The notes beneath the pieces are model-generated. The model ran no database searches and was not told the DNA's origin. It saw only the letters and a list, made by a program, of their open reading frames with translations. A DNA stretch of 64,000 nt from Bacteroidota bacterium (GTDB lineage Bacteria > Bacteroidota > Bacteroidia > 2-12-FULL-35-15): NCBI GenBank assembly GCA_025963715.1, contig JAOQAG010000008.1:149907-213906 (forward strand), in the 5' to 3' direction. A program made the position numbers and the translations under genes. Shown in pieces: positions 1 to 7,924 of this stretch; the first letter of the stretch is position 1, and the number at the start of each line of letters is the position of its first letter.

Positions 1-699
1 TTCATGAAAAAAGATACCACAGCTTCTGTTACTGTTGTTGGTGGCGGATCGGGCGTTGGGATCACAGCTTTGGTAGATGGAACTACAGATATAGCAATGG
101 CTTCCCGCGATTTAAAAACCGAAGAAAAATTAAAATTTACAGAACAGAAAAAAGACATTCAGCAAATTACCATTGCTTTTGACGCACTTTCAGTAGTTGT
201 AAATCCTGAAAATAAAGTAAGCCAGCTTACACGCGAACAACTGGAGAAAATCTACACCGGCGAGATCACCAACTGGAAAGAAGTAGGCGGCGCCAACGAA
301 AAAATCGTAGCTTATTCACGTGAATCCAGTTCCGGAACATTTGAATTTTTTAAAGAACACGTAATGAATAAAAAAAATTACGCAACTACGGTATTGAGCA
401 TGCCTGCAACTGGCGCTATCGTTCAATCGGTGAGCCAGACAAAAGGCGCGATCGGGTACATCGGGCTTGCGTATGAAACAAAAGAAGTAAAATCTATCGC
501 GGTTTCTTACGACCAGGGAAAAACATACGTAGCACCAAGTGTAGCTGCTGCAAAAGATAAAACCTATCCTATTTCCCGTCCACTGTATTATATGTACGAC
601 AAAGTAAACGAAGCAAAAGTTAAAACATTTGTAGATTACGCTTTATCTGACGAAGGACAAAAAGTTGTTTCTGAGATTGGTTACGTTCCGCTTAAATAA
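1..699 (+). CDS. pstS: Phosphate ABC transporter substrate-binding protein PstS (5' truncated)
   Basis: Periplasmic phosphate-binding protein that delivers Pi to the PstCAB permease. The reading frame is open to the left edge, so the signal peptide and N-terminus lie outside the window; the Met at base 4 is probably internal. Visible PstS features are GSGVGITALVDGTTDIAMA, the VVNPEN...LTREQLEKIY...ITNWKEVGG segment, and RESSSGTFEFF, which carries the Ser-Gly-Thr phosphate contacts known in this family. The C-terminus ends in DEGQKVVSEIGYVPLK, typical of the family. It is followed by a terminator and then by a separate promoter for pstC. Family assignment is firm; only the start is unknown. 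Confidence 0.95.
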   Translation, partial: FMKKDTTASVTVVGGGSGVGITALVDGTTDIAMASRDLKTEEKLKFTEQKKDIQQITIAFDALSVVVNPENKVSQLTREQLEKIYTGEITNWKEVGGANEKIVAYSRESSSGTFEFFKEHVMNKKNYATTVLSMPATGAIVQSVSQTKGAIGYIGLAYETKEVKSIAVSYDQGKTYVAPSVAAAKDKTYPISRPLYYMYDKVNEAKVKTFVDYALSDEGQKVVSEIGYVPLK

Positions 700-715
700 G
701 TTTTCATTTTTTTGG

Positions 716-752
716 AAAACGGCTTTTCGATACATCGGAGAGCCGTTTTTTT
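716..752 (+). terminator. Intrinsic terminator after pstS
   Basis: AAAACGGCT (716-724) pairs with AGCCGTTTT (741-749) and is followed by a T run. It lies 17 bp after the pstS stop, so at least part of pstS transcription should end before pstC. Confidence 0.8.
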
Positions 753-781
753 ATGCGCGCGTTTAGCCACGATTTTATGCT

Positions 782-889
782 GGCGCGAGTGTCCCACTCG
801 TGCCATTTTTATTTAATGGCATCTTGCCATTGTGCAATGTAAGGGCGGGACGCCCTTGAATAGTTTGGCACGAGTGGGACACTCGCGCC
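782..889. repeat. REP-like inverted pair between pstS and pstC
   Basis: A 24-bp sequence with the core GAGTGTCCCACTCG at 782-805 recurs inverted at 866-889. Between the arms is a second small hairpin (AAGGGCGGGACGCCCTT at 841-857). A single further copy of the arm lies at 9655-9678. From 898 to 975 there is T-rich sequence (CTTTTGTTTTCTTTTGTGG) and the word family CTTAGTGCCTTAGTGG, both of which also occur elsewhere in the window. No gene is seen in 700-1108. Confidence 0.8.
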
Positions 890-1003
890 GGTACACACAG
901 TCTTTTGTTTCTTTTGTTTTCTTTTGTGGTCCATCGGGGCGGGGGCTCCTTGCCCTTAGTGCCTTAGTGGTAAAATTTGCCTCAGTGGTAAAACCCCTCC
1001 TTC

Positions 1004-1070
1004 ATAACATTAAATTAACACAAGCATAATGTTTACTAAACCGCCACAAAAACACGTCGGATTATCTTTG
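1004..1070 (+). promoter_or_regulatory. Putative Pho box plus -7 element upstream of pstC
   Basis: Three hexamers lie exactly 11 bp apart: ATAACA (1004), TTAACA (1015) and ATAATG (1026). An exact Bacteroidota -7 word TATCTTTG (TANNTTTG) is at 1063-1070. PhoB and PhoP boxes in other phyla are also 11-bp-period direct repeats, and the B. subtilis form is TTAACA-like. The last hexamer starts 37 bp before the -7 word, the same distance as at 5442/5479 upstream of the DUF47-PiT pair. Activator identity is inferred. Confidence 0.65.
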
Positions 1071-1108
1071 CCCCAGATTATTGAAAGAAGAATTGATCCC
1101 AACCACGC

Positions 1109-2317
1109 TTGAAAACATTTTATAAAAAATTCTCCGAAAAATTTATTGAAGGCCTGCTCATGCTGAGCGGCACAGTAACAAGCTTAACAGTTGTACTGAT
1201 CGTTATTTTCCTTTTCAAAGAAGGCCTGGGCGTATTCGATAAAAAACCGGTAGAAGACGGATACGTGATTGCCCTCAATAAAAACAATCCCGTTCAAAAA
1301 CTTTCTTCCGAACAAATAAAAAATATTTACGATCAAAAGATCACCCACTGGAGTGAACTGGGCGGTAAACCCGATTCTATTGTTTTGTTCCGTTTGGAAG
1401 ACATCTCTAATTTTTACAGTGACGATGAGATCGGTGCTAATTTTGAAGGATTGCCAAACTGCATCAATCGTTTGATAGACAGCCTTCCCGACATCATCGC
1501 ATTTTTCCCCGATAAATACCTCGATAAAAATTTTAAAGGAAAACAACTCGCCGTTGACAAGATCTCCTTTAAAGAATTTTTTGGCGGAAAAGAATGGTTT
1601 CCTACGGCACAACCATCCGCACAATTGGGTGTATTACCTTTAATCCTCGGCACACTTTGGGTAAGCCTTGGAGCTATTTTATTAGCATTACCGCTTGGTT
1701 TGGCAGCAGCCGTATACATGAGCGAAATTGCAAACGACCGCGTGCGCCGCATCATGAAACCTTTAATCGAGCTATTGGCGGGCATTCCATCCGTAGTCTA
1801 CGGATTCTTTGGTTTGGTAATTATTGTTCCGTTGATCCAAAAAACATTTAACCTGCCCGTAGGCGAAACAGGTTTAGCAGGAAGCATTGTACTCGGCATC
1901 ATGGCATTGCCCACCATCATTACCATTTCGGAAGATGCCATGCGCAACACGCCGCGCGCCATGAAAGAAGCCAGTCTTGCACTCGGTGCCAGCAAATGGC
2001 AAACCATTTACAAAGTAGTGGTTCCGTATTCTATTTCCGGAATTTCTGCAGGTGCCATCCTCGGGATCGGCCGCGCCATCGGGGAAACCATGGCTGTATT
2101 GATGGTAACCGGAAACGCAGCCGTAATACCGCATAGCATATTGGAACCTGTACGCACCATTCCTGCCACCATTGCCGCCGAATTAGGCGAAGCACCAAAC
2201 GGAGGATTACATTACAAAGCCCTGTTTGCCTTGGGTTGCATTTTATTCCTCATTACTTTATTCATTAACCTCACTGTCGAATTTATTTCCAACAGAAACA
2301 AATACAACAAGCACTAA
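1109..2317 (+). CDS. pstC: Phosphate ABC transporter permease PstC with a PstS-like periplasmic insert
   Basis: Inner-membrane permease subunit of the high-affinity Pi transporter. TM1 is about residues 18-37. The core TM bundle starts near 172, and the cytoplasmic EAA loop that docks onto PstB is KEASLALGASKWQTIYKVV (about 287-305). At 402 residues it is longer than E. coli PstC (about 320). The extra ~120 residues form a periplasmic loop, and residues 51-95 resemble PstS (KLSSEQIKNIYDQKITHWSE; the GG and IV positions also match). The start is TTG: an in-frame stop lies at 1094-1096 and no earlier ATG exists. The stop codon overlaps the pstA ATG (TAATG), so the two genes are translationally coupled. 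Confidence 0.93.
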   Translation: MKTFYKKFSEKFIEGLLMLSGTVTSLTVVLIVIFLFKEGLGVFDKKPVEDGYVIALNKNNPVQKLSSEQIKNIYDQKITHWSELGGKPDSIVLFRLEDISNFYSDDEIGANFEGLPNCINRLIDSLPDIIAFFPDKYLDKNFKGKQLAVDKISFKEFFGGKEWFPTAQPSAQLGVLPLILGTLWVSLGAILLALPLGLAAAVYMSEIANDRVRRIMKPLIELLAGIPSVVYGFFGLVIIVPLIQKTFNLPVGETGLAGSIVLGIMALPTIITISEDAMRNTPRAMKEASLALGASKWQTIYKVVVPYSISGISAGAILGIGRAIGETMAVLMVTGNAAVIPHSILEPVRTIPATIAAELGEAPNGGLHYKALFALGCILFLITLFINLTVEFISNRNKYNKH

Positions 2318-3201
2318 TGCAAATGCCTGACGAAAATAAATTAGCAAAAAGCAAAAAACGGAAACAAGCCGTTGCATTTGGTATTTTCCGGATCCTCACC
2401 TATTCCATCGTCGCTATTTTATTCATCATCCTTTCATTCATTATCTACAAAGGAATTTCCGTGATCAACTGGAATTTTATCACACAAATGCCTACAGAAG
2501 GAATGACCAAAGGCGGAATTTTTCCGGCCATCGTCGGCACGCTCTGCCTCGTTGCAGGCAGCATGATCTTTGCTTTTCCGGTGGGTGTGCTTGCCGCGAT
2601 CTACATGAATGAATATGTGAAAGACGGGATCATTAAAAAGATCATCAAACAAATGACCAACAACCTTGCAGGGATCCCATCCATTGTATTCGGCCTTTTC
2701 GGGATGAGCTTGTTTGTAAATAAATTACATTTCGGCGATTCGATTTTAGCAGGTTCACTCACACTCGGATTGCTTGCATTGCCTGTTGTGATCCGCACTA
2801 CAGAGGAATCATTAAAAGCAGTAGACAACACATTCCGCCATGCAAGCCTTGGATTGGGCGCTACCAAATGGGAAACCACCCGTCGCGTAGTATTACCGAT
2901 CGCATTCCCCAACATCATCACCGGACTGATCCTTTCCATTGGCCGCGTATCCGGCGAAACAGCACCGATCCTATTTACCGTTGCCGCTTACTTTTTACCG
3001 AAATTACCCACCAGTATTTTCGACCAGGCAATGGCATTACCATATCACTTGTATGTATTATCCACCAGTGGAACAGATATAGAAGCAACACGCCCAATTG
3101 CTTACGGCACAGCGCTGGTGCTGATCATCATTGTACTGATAGCAAATTTACTGGCAAACGGGTTGCGTAAATATTTTGGAAAAAAAGTAAAAATGAATTA
3201 A
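2317..3201 (+). CDS. pstA: Phosphate ABC transporter permease PstA
   Basis: Second inner-membrane permease subunit, pairing with PstC. It has 294 residues: a charged N-terminus, TM1 at about 26-44, then the permease core with the EAA motif HASLGLGATKWETTRRVV (about 175-192) and the family sequence LILSIGRVSGETAPILF. The start overlaps the pstC stop by one base. The next gene, pstB, follows after 160 bp that contain a palindromic repeat. Confidence 0.95.
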   Translation: MQMPDENKLAKSKKRKQAVAFGIFRILTYSIVAILFIILSFIIYKGISVINWNFITQMPTEGMTKGGIFPAIVGTLCLVAGSMIFAFPVGVLAAIYMNEYVKDGIIKKIIKQMTNNLAGIPSIVFGLFGMSLFVNKLHFGDSILAGSLTLGLLALPVVIRTTEESLKAVDNTFRHASLGLGATKWETTRRVVLPIAFPNIITGLILSIGRVSGETAPILFTVAAYFLPKLPTSIFDQAMALPYHLYVLSTSGTDIEATRPIAYGTALVLIIIVLIANLLANGLRKYFGKKVKMN

Positions 3202-3233
3202 AAAAAAACCACAAATTAATTTGCAAAAAAAGC

Positions 3234-3321
3234 GCCACAGATTCACAGATTAAAAAAATAATTTTTAATTTCTCTGATCTGTGAAATTAAAATCACAATA
3301 AAAAATCTGTGAATCTGTGGC
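3234..3321. repeat. Palindromic repeat, family A, copy 1
   Basis: GCCACAGATTCACAGATT (3234-3251) is the exact inverted match of 3304-3321. The AT-rich interior has partial inner complementarity around TGATCTGTG. It sits between pstA and pstB. Other copies or part-copies are at 9523, 13627, 27315, 34044, 44978 and 56562. Confidence 0.85.
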
Positions 3322-3361
3322 AAAGAAAAAACCTGCAAACCGGTGGTTATAAAATAAAATC

Positions 3362-4114
3362 ATGAATAAAATTGAATCAAAAGACGTTAACTTTTTTTAC
3401 GGCGCTTCACAAGCCCTGAAAAACATTAACATTGCCATTAAGCCAAATACGGTTACGGCCCTCATCGGCCCGTCCGGATGCGGAAAATCTACTTACCTGC
3501 GCTTGTTCAACCGCATGAACGACCTGATCGACAACACAAAAATTAACGGGCAGGTACTGATCGACGGAGATGATATTTATGCAAAAGGTGTGAACGTGGA
3601 CAGCCTGCGCAAAAAAGTAGGAATGGTCTTTCAAAAACCAAATCCATTTCCGAAAACCATTTTTGAGAATGTAGCGTATGGATTGCGTGTAAATGGGATC
3701 AGCGATAAAAAATTAATTGAAGAACGTGTGGAAACGTCCATCAAACAAGTGGTTTTGTGGGATGAAGTAAAAGATAAATTAAAAAAATCGGCGTTTGAGC
3801 TTTCGGGCGGACAACAGCAGCGTTTGTGCATTGCACGCGCATTGGCCATTCAACCATCCATTTTGTTGATGGACGAACCTACATCCGCGCTGGATCCGAT
3901 CTCCACTGCAAAAGTAGAAGAGCTGATCTATGAATTAAAAACAAAATATACGATCGTGATCGTAACACACAACATGCAGCAAGCCGGTCGCGTAAGCGAT
4001 ACCACTGCATTTTTTTACATGGGTGAACTGATCGAACACGACAATACAAAAACTATCTTTACAAATCCGAAAATTGAACGTACACAGAATTATATTACCG
4101 GACGGTTTGGATAG
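3362..4114 (+). CDS. pstB: Phosphate ABC transporter ATP-binding protein PstB
   Basis: Cytoplasmic ATPase that powers PstCA. It has 250 residues, the usual length. Walker A is GPSGCGKST (36-44), the Q-loop Gln is at 91, the signature is LSGGQQQR (147-154), Walker B is ILLMDEP (167-173) and the H-loop is THN (202-204). The ending [10 protein letters not shown] is typical of PstB. It is probably transcribed with pstCA, although the palindromic repeat between pstA and pstB could modulate read-through or mRNA stability. Confidence 0.96.
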   Translation: MNKIESKDVNFFYGASQALKNINIAIKPNTVTALIGPSGCGKSTYLRLFNRMNDLIDNTKINGQVLIDGDDIYAKGVNVDSLRKKVGMVFQKPNPFPKTIFENVAYGLRVNGISDKKLIEERVETSIKQVVLWDEVKDKLKKSAFELSGGQQQRLCIARALAIQPSILLMDEPTSALDPISTAKVEELIYELKTKYTIVIVTHNMQQAGRVSDTTAFFYMGELIEHDNTKTIFTNPKIERTQNYITGRFG

Positions 4115-4581
4115 AAAGAGTCAAGAATCAAGATAAAAGAATCAAGACAAAAAAGGAAATAGACAATAGGCAAAAAGTAAAAAGTAAACAATAAAAAAGT
4201 AGACAATAAATAAATTAAAAAATAAACAATAAAACAAAAAACTGCGCAGGATCAATTCCCCTCTTGAGAGGGGTTAGGGGTGTGTTCTGCGATAAGTACA
4301 ATAAAAAAAGTAAAAAGAAAACAAACGCAGCATCTGCATATAGCAACCCAATGAACTAGTAAACAAATAAACCATTGAACATCTAGCATCTGCATACAGC
4401 AAAACTTTAAACTTTTGATCCCGATAGTTATCGGGATTAAACTTTGAACTAATTTATCACACACAGATTAGTACATTAGTAAAAATTAGTATTTAGTAGA
4501 TTAACAGGTTCTTAAATTTATGCAGACTTATTACTCCTGCACAATTTTCAAATTAACACATTTTCAAATTTTCAAATTATA
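4115..4581. repeat. Repeat mosaic between pstB and phoU, no gene seen
   Basis: From left to right: AT-rich words AGACAATAAA/AAAAGTAAACAATAAA (about 4140-4240); a hairpin module CCCCTCTTGAGAGGGG within 4242-4291; CAGCATCTGCATA words (about 4330-4400); and the AAACTTTAAACTTTTGA family (4399-4451), interrupted by the palindrome TCCCGATAGTTATCGGGA at 4419-4436. TTAGTACATTAGTAAAA words lie at about 4468-4500. The stretch 4140-4291 reappears in reverse orientation at about 48071-48215. I see no convincing promoter for phoU. Confidence 0.8.
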
Positions 4582-5265
4582 ATGAGTCACTTAGACATTG
4601 AATTACAACACTTAAAAAGCGAAACCATTAAAATGTGGACGCTGGTGAATTTACAACTGCGTAAAGGGAAAGAATCGCTGATAAAGCTCGACAAAGACCT
4701 TGCGCGGGAAGTTATTTTAAGTGAGCGCCGCGTAAATGCACATGAGCTGAAGCTGGACCGCGACTGCGAAAATATCTTCGCACTGTTTAACCCGGTCGCC
4801 GTGGATCTGCGCTGCGTACTGGCAGTTTTGAAGATCAACAATAACCTGGAACGTACCGGCGATATTGTGGAAGGTATTGCCAAATTTGTGACCAATGTGG
4901 ATCCCAATTTTGATAAAAAAGTACTGGAAATAACCCGCGTAGTGGAAATGTACGAAGCCGCCATTAATATGATGGATGAAGTGCTGGAAGCATTCGACAA
5001 GGAAAATACATCTATTGCGCGCAAAGTGTTCCAGCAAGACGAATTGCTGGACGATATTAACCTGAAAGCCAACAACGTGATCGCCGATTATATCCGCAAT
5101 CATCCCGATAATATTGAACCGGCATTGTATGTATTATCAATTATCCGCAAACTGGAACGCGTGGGCGATCAGGCAAAAAACATGGCGGAAGAGATCATTT
5201 TTTACATCGAAGCCAAAGTGTTAAAACATCGCTCGAAAGCAGAAAAGAACAATACGGATCTTTAA
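4582..5265 (+). CDS. phoU: Phosphate signalling complex protein PhoU
   Basis: Cytoplasmic all-helical protein that links Pst transport to the Pho sensor kinase and dampens Pho signalling when Pi is plentiful. It has 227 residues with two tandem three-helix PhoU repeats. Each carries the family's acidic metal-cluster motif: LERTGDI (89-95) and LERVGDQ (191-197). The pst-phoU gene order supports the call. No phoR or phoB gene is present in the window. Confidence 0.93.
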   Translation: MSHLDIELQHLKSETIKMWTLVNLQLRKGKESLIKLDKDLAREVILSERRVNAHELKLDRDCENIFALFNPVAVDLRCVLAVLKINNNLERTGDIVEGIAKFVTNVDPNFDKKVLEITRVVEMYEAAINMMDEVLEAFDKENTSIARKVFQQDELLDDINLKANNVIADYIRNHPDNIEPALYVLSIIRKLERVGDQAKNMAEEIIFYIEAKVLKHRSKAEKNNTDL

Positions 5266-5310
5266 AATGCAAATAATGTTATTATGAAAGCAGAAACATT
5301 CTTCTGAGTT

Positions 5311-5337
5311 GTCATCCCGAAACATTGCGAGGATGAC
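5311..5337. repeat. GTCATCC...GGATGAC hairpin module
   Basis: GTCATCC (5311-5317) pairs with GGATGAC (5331-5337). It is a short relative of the GTCATCC-ended hairpins found at 16627, 17151, 18725, 27263, 27487, 45070 and 45837. Confidence 0.6.
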
Positions 5338-5408
5338 GGCAAATAAACAGCTTAAGAATTAAAAACATTTATTATAAATAACTAAAAATCAATCAATTAC
5401 AATTTTAC

Positions 5409-5486
5409 TTAACATTAAGTTAACATTAGATTAACGCAATGTTAATGAATTGTCGCGCCCATACTGGAGATGGAGTTTTACTTTTG
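5409..5486 (+). promoter_or_regulatory. Putative Pho box plus -7 element upstream of the DUF47-PiT operon
   Basis: Four hexamers lie at an exact 11-bp period: TTAACA (5409), TTAACA (5420), TTAACG (5431) and TTAATG (5442). The exact -7 word TACTTTTG is at 5479-5486. No -33 TTG lies at a normal distance, as expected for an activator-dependent promoter. The last repeat to -7 spacing (37 bp start to start) equals that upstream of pstC, although the bases in between are unrelated. This strongly suggests a shared regulator, probably a PhoB-type response regulator. Confidence 0.72.
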
Positions 5487-5533
5487 TGAGCAATCAACGA
5501 GATTATTCCAAAACACTATAAAACTTCATCACA

Positions 5534-6178
5534 ATGAGTCTTAACATTTTCCAGTATTTTACCCCAAAAGACAAAAACTTTTTTCCTTTATTCGAAAAAG
5601 CTGCAGCCAATGCAACCGCCACTTCTAAAATATTAGTGGAGCTTGTAAATTCAACCGGTTCCGACAAAAGAAGAGAATTATTCCGCGAGATCGAACGCCT
5701 TGAACACGTAGGCGACAATATCACACACGAAACTTTCAACGAATTAAGCGCCAACTTCATCACACCATTTGACCGCGAAGATATCCAGCGCCTTGTTTCG
5801 GCGATCGACGATATTGTGGATTACATCCACGGCGCATCAAAACGTATGGAACTTTACAAAGTAGAGCAAATGACACCGGCCATCATCAAATTATCGGAGC
5901 TGATCCAGAAAGGTTCGGAAGAACTGGAGATCGCCGTTTCCGAATTGAGAAACCTGAGAAACATTACCAAAATAAAAGAAGCGACCGTACGCATCAACAG
6001 TATCGAAAATCATGCAGATGATATTTTTGATATGGCAATCGCAAAATTATTTGAAGAAGAAAAAAATGCAGTGGAAGTCATTAAAATGAAAGACGTATTA
6101 TCCATGCTTGAAACAGCAACCGATAAATGCGAGGACGCCGCAAACGTGATCAACACCATTTTAATTAAAAATGCGTAA
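5534..6178 (+). CDS. DUF47 (PhoU-like) family protein, PiT partner
   Basis: A 214-residue helical cytoplasmic protein of the DUF47/PhoU_div family, which is commonly encoded next to PiT phosphate transporters. The PhoU-like acidic motif EIERLEHVGDNITHE is at about 52-66 and the diagnostic FDREDIQRLVSAIDDIVDYI segment follows. It lies 66 bp upstream of the PiT gene on the same strand, so the two are probably one operon under the Pho box at 5409-5486. Function is inferred from family and context. Confidence 0.9.
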   Translation: MSLNIFQYFTPKDKNFFPLFEKAAANATATSKILVELVNSTGSDKRRELFREIERLEHVGDNITHETFNELSANFITPFDREDIQRLVSAIDDIVDYIHGASKRMELYKVEQMTPAIIKLSELIQKGSEELEIAVSELRNLRNITKIKEATVRINSIENHADDIFDMAIAKLFEEEKNAVEVIKMKDVLSMLETATDKCEDAANVINTILIKNA

Positions 6179-6244
6179 TCCATACAGCAGCGGGCTCAGC
6201 ATTTTTCATTCATAATTCATCATTTATAATTTAGCATTCTGCAA

Positions 6245-7300
6245 ATGACATTACTCGTAATATTAATTATACTTGCCCTCATCTTCGATCTCATCAATGG
6301 GTTTCACGATGCGGCAAATTCCATTGCCACCATCGTTTCCACGAAAGTGCTTTCTCCTTTCCAGGCGGTGATCTGGGCTGCCTTTTTTAACATCGTTGCC
6401 TTCTGGATCTTCGATTTAAAAGTAGCCGATACCGTTGCAAAGATTGTTAACAGCGATGCCATCAACTTCCAGGTAATTTGTGCCGGGCTGGTTGCCGCCA
6501 TTAGCTGGAATTTATTAACGTGGTGGTTCGGGATTCCATCCAGCTCTTCCCATACACTCATCGGTGGATTTGCCGGTGCAGCCATCGCCTATGCAGGATT
6601 TGGCGTAGTAAACCAGGAAAAAATCCTGATTACGTTCGCATTTATTTTTCTTGCTCCCATCATCGGGATGCTCATCGCCGCCATTATTTCCACCATCATC
6701 ATGCACATCTGCCGCAGGACCAATCCTGCCAAGGCCGACCGCTGGTTCCGGAAATTACAGCTGGTTTCCTCCGGGTTATTCAGCATTGGTCACGGTGGTA
6801 ACGATGCACAAAAAGTAATGGGAATTATTGCCGCCGGATTAATGGTATATGCCGCCAAATTACATGCAGCGGGTTTACCCGTTCCCGATTGGGCAAGCGT
6901 AGTACAGGTTGCAGACGCACACGGAAAAATGGGGATCAAACACATTCCAAACTGGATCCCAATGGCTTGTTATTCCGCCATAGGAATTGGTACCATGATG
7001 GGCGGATGGAAAATTGTAAAAACCATGGGAACCCGCATCACCAAAGTAACTCCGTTTGAAGGCGTAAGCGCAGAAACATCCGGCGCTATTACTTTATTTT
7101 TGACTGAAAGATTAGGAATTCCTGTAAGCACCACGCATACCATTACCGGTTCCATCATTGGTGTGGGAATTACAAAACGCATTTCGGCAGTACGCTGGGG
7201 TGTTACCATCAACCTGATGTGGGCATGGGTGCTTACCATTCCCGTGAGCGGCTTGTTAGGCGCATTTGTGTACTGGATCTTTAAGATTTGCGGAGTGTAG
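6245..7300 (+). CDS. PiT-family inorganic phosphate transporter
   Basis: Multi-pass inner-membrane permease for Pi (as metal phosphate with H+ or Na+ symport in characterised members). It has 351 residues, in the bacterial size range. The two inverted family signatures are visible: NGFHDAANSIAT (about 18-29) and GHGGNDAQKVMG (about 182-193). The two Ser/Thr-rich re-entrant motifs IPSSSSHTLIGG and IPVSTTHTITGS are also present. The first signature has the common FHDAANS variant of GANDVANA. With the DUF47 gene it forms a Pi-uptake route alongside Pst. Confidence 0.94.
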   Translation: MTLLVILIILALIFDLINGFHDAANSIATIVSTKVLSPFQAVIWAAFFNIVAFWIFDLKVADTVAKIVNSDAINFQVICAGLVAAISWNLLTWWFGIPSSSSHTLIGGFAGAAIAYAGFGVVNQEKILITFAFIFLAPIIGMLIAAIISTIIMHICRRTNPAKADRWFRKLQLVSSGLFSIGHGGNDAQKVMGIIAAGLMVYAAKLHAAGLPVPDWASVVQVADAHGKMGIKHIPNWIPMACYSAIGIGTMMGGWKIVKTMGTRITKVTPFEGVSAETSGAITLFLTERLGIPVSTTHTITGSIIGVGITKRISAVRWGVTINLMWAWVLTIPVSGLLGAFVYWIFKICGV

Positions 7301-7338
7301 TTTACAGGAGCAGCTGAATACATTACTCTTTACCAAAT

Positions 7339-7383
7339 AAAAAGCGGGCAATTTCTTAGTTGAAATTGCCCGCTTTTATTTTT
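7339..7383. terminator. Bidirectional terminator between the PiT gene and the 7391 gene
   Basis: A 16-bp perfect stem (AAAAGCGGGCAATTTC at 7340-7355 with its complement at 7362-7377) has A and T tracts on its two sides, so it can act for both converging genes. Confidence 0.88.
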
Positions 7384-7390
7384 GAATATT

Positions 7391-7810
7391 TTATATCCCT
7401 GCCTGCTTTTTGTTTACAGATACCGTTTCCGTTGGGTTCTTTTTATGCGCATCTTTTGTATATTTCGTATACGCCCCGCTCAATCGCCGTGAGTGGCAGC
7501 CGGTAATAAACAATACCGCTGTTACCAGCATAAATAACACTTTCCGCGATGATCTGTTTTTATTCAGCCTTTGATAATACCCGATCAACACATCCCGCTT
7601 ATCTCCGAAAGGACGATACAATTGCGTGGCTTTAAAACTGCCGCATTCATGTTTTTCAATAACGTCACTCGTAATTTCATCCGTTTTTGTAGCGGCAAAA
7701 TCTTTTACACTTTTTTCGCAAACAGCACAATAGCGCCCATCTGCGGATGCCGGTAAATTATTCCATTTTACCGGGCATTTGAAGGTGAGTTGAATGTTGC
7801 TTTCTTTCAT
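7391..7810 (-). CDS. Cys-motif membrane-anchored protein of unknown function
   Basis: A 139-residue protein. Its N-terminal half has CPVKW, CAVCEKSVKDF and ECGSF, a Cys pattern seen at the N-terminus of many Bacteroidota proteins and likely to bind metal. One hydrophobic segment (KVLFMLVTAVLFITG) follows, then a basic tail. I prefer the Met at 7810. Longer starts (7825, 7849) run into a low-complexity repeat of GAACCA/ATGAACCATT words that also occurs near 48000. The product probably has a cytoplasmic Cys domain and one TM helix. No specific function can be named. Confidence 0.7.
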   Translation of the reverse strand: MKESNIQLTFKCPVKWNNLPASADGRYCAVCEKSVKDFAATKTDEITSDVIEKHECGSFKATQLYRPFGDKRDVLIGYYQRLNKNRSSRKVLFMLVTAVLFITGCHSRRLSGAYTKYTKDAHKKNPTETVSVNKKQAGI

Positions 7811-7924
7811 GTGCTGGATGTTCATTGGTTCACTGGTTAAATGGTTCATTGGTTTGCTTTACGCAGAAGCTGTGTAATGAACACAGGCTGTCCTTATGAA
7901 ACGCATAAATGAAAAAATCAGTAA

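Noticed and set aside
832-1029. Open frame of 65 codons upstream of pstC
   Set aside because: Built from REP-like and CTTAGTGCC words and overlaps the proposed Pho box.
1109-1600. pstC insert as an assembly or frameshift artefact
   Set aside because: The frame is continuous through TM1, insert and permease core; the insert resembles but is not identical to pstS, so it is not a misjoined copy.
1184-1624. 146-codon frame on the minus strand opposite pstC
   Set aside because: Antisense shadow of the PstC insert; PstC itself has a coherent PstS-like match on the plus strand.
4252-4464. 70-codon frame on the minus strand before phoU
   Set aside because: Consists of repeat modules that recur at 15065-15266 and 48071-48215.
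4501-4517. TTAACA and TTAAAT at 11-bp spacing upstream of phoU
   Set aside because: Only two hexamers, the second is poor, and no TANNTTTG follows at 37 bp, so it is not called a Pho box.
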